Shown one piece after another: positions 6,255 through 7,763 of a stretch of 7,763 nt of DNA. Each line of letters opens with the position of its first letter. Within the stretch, counting starts at the first letter, position 1. The DNA is from JAHHLP01 sp041609895 (GTDB lineage Bacteria; Bacteroidota; Rhodothermia; Rhodothermales; JABDKH01). The translations under genes and the position numbers were made by a program. Under the pieces are notes generated by a model. The model had not been told where the DNA came from. It made no database searches and saw only the letters and a program-made list of their open reading frames with translations. Location of the stretch: positions 1-7,763 of the forward strand of contig JBFIPX010000162.1 in assembly GCA_041609895.1 (NCBI GenBank), read 5' to 3'.

Positions 6255-7322
6255 GTGCGAGCGAGTCACATCTGCATAGCGCTAGTACTGACGACGACAT
6301 GTTTGCTCGTCGTCCAACCAACCGTCTCGCAGGAGTCCGACCTCCGGCCGTCGAACTTCGTGGAAGATGTGACCAACGCGGGAACGAGTGCAGCCGCCTT
6401 CCTGCAGATTGGGGTAGGTGCGCGCGCGCAGGCCATGGGCAATGCGGGGTCGACAAGAGCGTCTGAAGCGACAGCACTCTTTTGGAATCCGGCTGCCGTC
6501 GCGGAAATCGACGGCGCAGTCAGCGTGGCCTTTGACCATACGAACTGGCTCGTCGATACGAGCCTCGATTATTTTGGAGCCGTCTTTCGATTCCCGGGCA
6601 TCGGGTCGCTGGGCCTGGGGGTCATGAGTTTTCAAGCCGTTGACGAGCAGCCGGTGCGGACGATTTCGCAGCCGGAAGGAACGGGCGAGACCTACAGCGC
6701 CTCGGATCTCGCTTTGTCGGTTACTTATGCGGCTTCCCTGACGGACCGGTTCTCCGCCGGACTTACCGGTAAGTACATTCGCGAGAGCCTGTGGAACGAA
6801 TCGGCTTCCACAATCGCGTTCGACTTAGGGATACTTTATCGAACCAAACTGCAGGGATTGAGACTGGCCGCGAGCATAGCCAATTTTGGTGGTGACATGC
6901 GACTCGAGGGTCGCGATCTAATACGACCGTTTGACGACGATCCGAACAACTTCAGCAACGACCAGCTGAACGTTCGCCTTGAGACGGACAAGTTCTCGCT
7001 TCCACTCGCCTTTCGTTTCGGCATAGAGTATGAGCTTGCAGCGGCCGATCGCCACAGGCTGAACGTCGCCGCGGATTTATTGAATCCATCAGACAACAGC
7101 CAGTCGGTGAACGTCGGCGCCGAGTACACATTCTGGGAAACCATTTCATTTCGTGGAGGCATGTCATCGCTATTCGAGCGAGACCGGACTGGAGGCGCTA
7201 CATTCGGCCTGGGGGTGCAGCGAAAACTTCCAGGCGGTATCAGGTTGTCCGCAGACTATGCGTACGCCGACTGGGGAATACTTGACGGAACGCATCGGAT
7301 CACGCTAGCTGTTAGTCGATGA
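6255..7322 (+). CDS. PorV/PorQ-family outer-membrane protein
   Basis: 355 residues. The signal peptide has n-region MRASH, core ICIALVLTTTCLLVV and a probable cut after VSQ (26). The mature protein shows the family hallmarks: FLQIGVGARAQAMGNAG (49-65), then ALFWNPAAVAEI (74-85), where the Asn-Pro-Ala motif is highly conserved. Alternating beta-strand sequence of the FadL-like barrel type continues to the C-terminal THRITLAVSR. In T9SS organisms PorV carries cargo from the translocon to the attachment complex; many genomes hold several paralogues of unknown role, and this may be one, dedicated to the cargo-like protein just upstream. The GTG start lies 4 nt after the preceding stop with no Shine-Dalgarno at a useful distance, so translation is probably coupled. 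Later in-frame starts would cut the signal peptide. Family confident; specific PorV function inferred, so no gene symbol is given. Confidence 0.88.
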   Translation: MRASHICIALVLTTTCLLVVQPTVSQESDLRPSNFVEDVTNAGTSAAAFLQIGVGARAQAMGNAGSTRASEATALFWNPAAVAEIDGAVSVAFDHTNWLVDTSLDYFGAVFRFPGIGSLGLGVMSFQAVDEQPVRTISQPEGTGETYSASDLALSVTYAASLTDRFSAGLTGKYIRESLWNESASTIAFDLGILYRTKLQGLRLAASIANFGGDMRLEGRDLIRPFDDDPNNFSNDQLNVRLETDKFSLPLAFRFGIEYELAAADRHRLNVAADLLNPSDNSQSVNVGAEYTFWETISFRGGMSSLFERDRTGGATFGLGVQRKLPGGIRLSADYAYADWGILDGTHRITLAVSR

Positions 7323-7344
7323 ATCCGATTCACGATTTCAAATC
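7321..7344. promoter_or_regulatory. Two adjacent 11-bp palindromes between genes 3 and 4
   Basis: GAATC-C-GATTC (7321-7331) and GATTT-C-AAATC (7334-7344) are both perfect inverted repeats around a central C, separated by AC, so their centres are 13 bp apart. A one-base loop cannot form a stable RNA hairpin and no T tract follows, so this is not a terminator. It may be a protein-binding site controlling the lamin-tail gene separately from the upstream genes. The second palindrome's half-sites GATTT and AAATC also occur at 7-21, there with a 5-bp spacer. Function is inferred only from symmetry. Confidence 0.3.
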
Positions 7345-7362
7345 ACCTAGACAGACAGGGTC

Positions 7363-7763
7363 ATGAAACATTGCTATGTGCTTATTGTGGCGGCGCTTCT
7401 CCTGAGCAGCACCGCCTACGGCCAGCAGCGGCTGATCATCAACGAATTCTTAGCTGACCCGCCGACGGATCTGCCCGGAGATGCGAACGGAGACGGTGTC
7501 CGAAGTGCGTCGCAGGACGAGTTCGTGGAGCTTGCGAATGCAAGCAGTGACACGCTCGATCTAACGGGATGGAAACTGGGAGACGACGAGGCAATCAACT
7601 TTACGTTTCCGGACGGCTACAAGGTGCCGCCGAGGGGTATCATTGTCGTCTTCGGTGGTGGCGACATAACGAATGTCCCCGGCTACGATGCGGATCCGTT
7701 GGTGACCCGGGCTTTCAGCGCCGATAGTACCGTTGGAAACGGACTTGCTAACGGTGCCGAGTA
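7363..7763 (+). CDS. Lamin-tail-domain secreted protein, 3' end beyond the window
   Basis: The frame is open from ATG 7363 to the last base, giving 133 whole codons; the C-terminus lies outside. The signal peptide MKHCYVLIVAALLLSSTAYG ends at an A-Y-G cleavage site before QQ (21). The domain begins at once with LIINEFLADPP (24-34), continues with GDANGDG (39-45) and DEFVELANAS (52-61), then LDLTGWKLGDD (65-75) and VPPRGIIVVFGGG (88-100). This order matches the lamin tail (LTD) fold seen in many bacterial secreted proteins, often in proteins with T9SS tails, nucleases or other adhesive modules further on. The GDANGDG insert is a Ca-binding-type loop. Forty bp separate it from gene 3. AGGG at 7357-7360 lies only 2 nt from the ATG, a poor Shine-Dalgarno. 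It may be co-transcribed or have its own control. Full function is unknown because most of the protein may be missing. Confidence 0.82.
   Translation, partial: MKHCYVLIVAALLLSSTAYGQQRLIINEFLADPPTDLPGDANGDGVRSASQDEFVELANASSDTLDLTGWKLGDDEAINFTFPDGYKVPPRGIIVVFGGGDITNVPGYDADPLVTRAFSADSTVGNGLANGAE

Noticed and set aside
7321..7331. Terminator between genes 3 and 4
   Set aside because: The inverted repeat has a single-base loop and no T tract, so it cannot act as an intrinsic terminator.
1..7763. CRISPR array, tRNA/rRNA, insertion sequence or integrase
   Set aside because: No regularly spaced repeats, cloverleaf-like conserved arms, rRNA stretches, transposase motifs or terminal inverted repeats were seen on either strand.

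Overview
The window reads as one co-directional block, all on the + strand, from the chromosome of a Gram-negative, outer-membrane-bearing bacterium of the Bacteroidota/Rhodothermota (FCB) type. The basis is protein content: a TonB-dependent receptor with an N-terminal carboxypeptidase-regulatory-like domain, a very large secreted protein ending in a type IX secretion (T9SS)-like C-terminal domain, a PorV/PorQ-family outer-membrane protein, and a lamin-tail-domain secreted protein. Moderately high GC, a strong Shine-Dalgarno (GGAGGT) before gene 2 and a textbook sigma70-type promoter fit Rhodothermota or a related lineage better than classical gut Bacteroidia. The lineage call is inference; no marker gene is present.

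Layout. Positions 1-239 are an AT-rich regulatory leader. It holds a near-perfect promoter (TTGACT, 17 bp, TATAAT), a 9-bp tandem repeat over the -10, a 10-bp palindrome upstream, and an intrinsic terminator (7-bp perfect stem, 5-nt loop, seven T) about 70 nt downstream of the predicted transcription start. Gene 1 (240-2975, probable GTG start) is the TonB-dependent receptor. Gene 2 (2975-6250) overlaps it by one base (TGATG) and encodes a 1091-aa exported multidomain protein: signal peptide, unassigned N-terminal region, acidic Ca-binding-like segments, a fibronectin-III-like domain and a T9SS/FlgD-Ig-like C-terminal domain. Gene 3 (6255-7322), 4 nt further on, encodes a 355-aa PorV/PorQ-family beta-barrel. 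After 40 bp with two back-to-back 11-bp palindromes, gene 4 (7363 to the window edge) starts; it is a lamin-tail-domain secreted protein cut by the end of the window.

How they may work together (inference). The receptor would be the TonB-powered outer-membrane gate. Gene 2 sits where a SusD lipoprotein would sit in a Sus-type operon, but it has no usable lipobox and no visible SusD features, and its tail looks like a T9SS sorting domain. The PorV-like protein is of the family that shuttles or holds T9SS cargo at the outer membrane. The lamin-tail protein is a second exported product. The locus therefore looks like a dedicated surface-display module, possibly controlled by attenuation in the 5' leader. 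Its substrate cannot be read from the sequence. No tRNA, rRNA, CRISPR array, insertion sequence or phage gene was seen.
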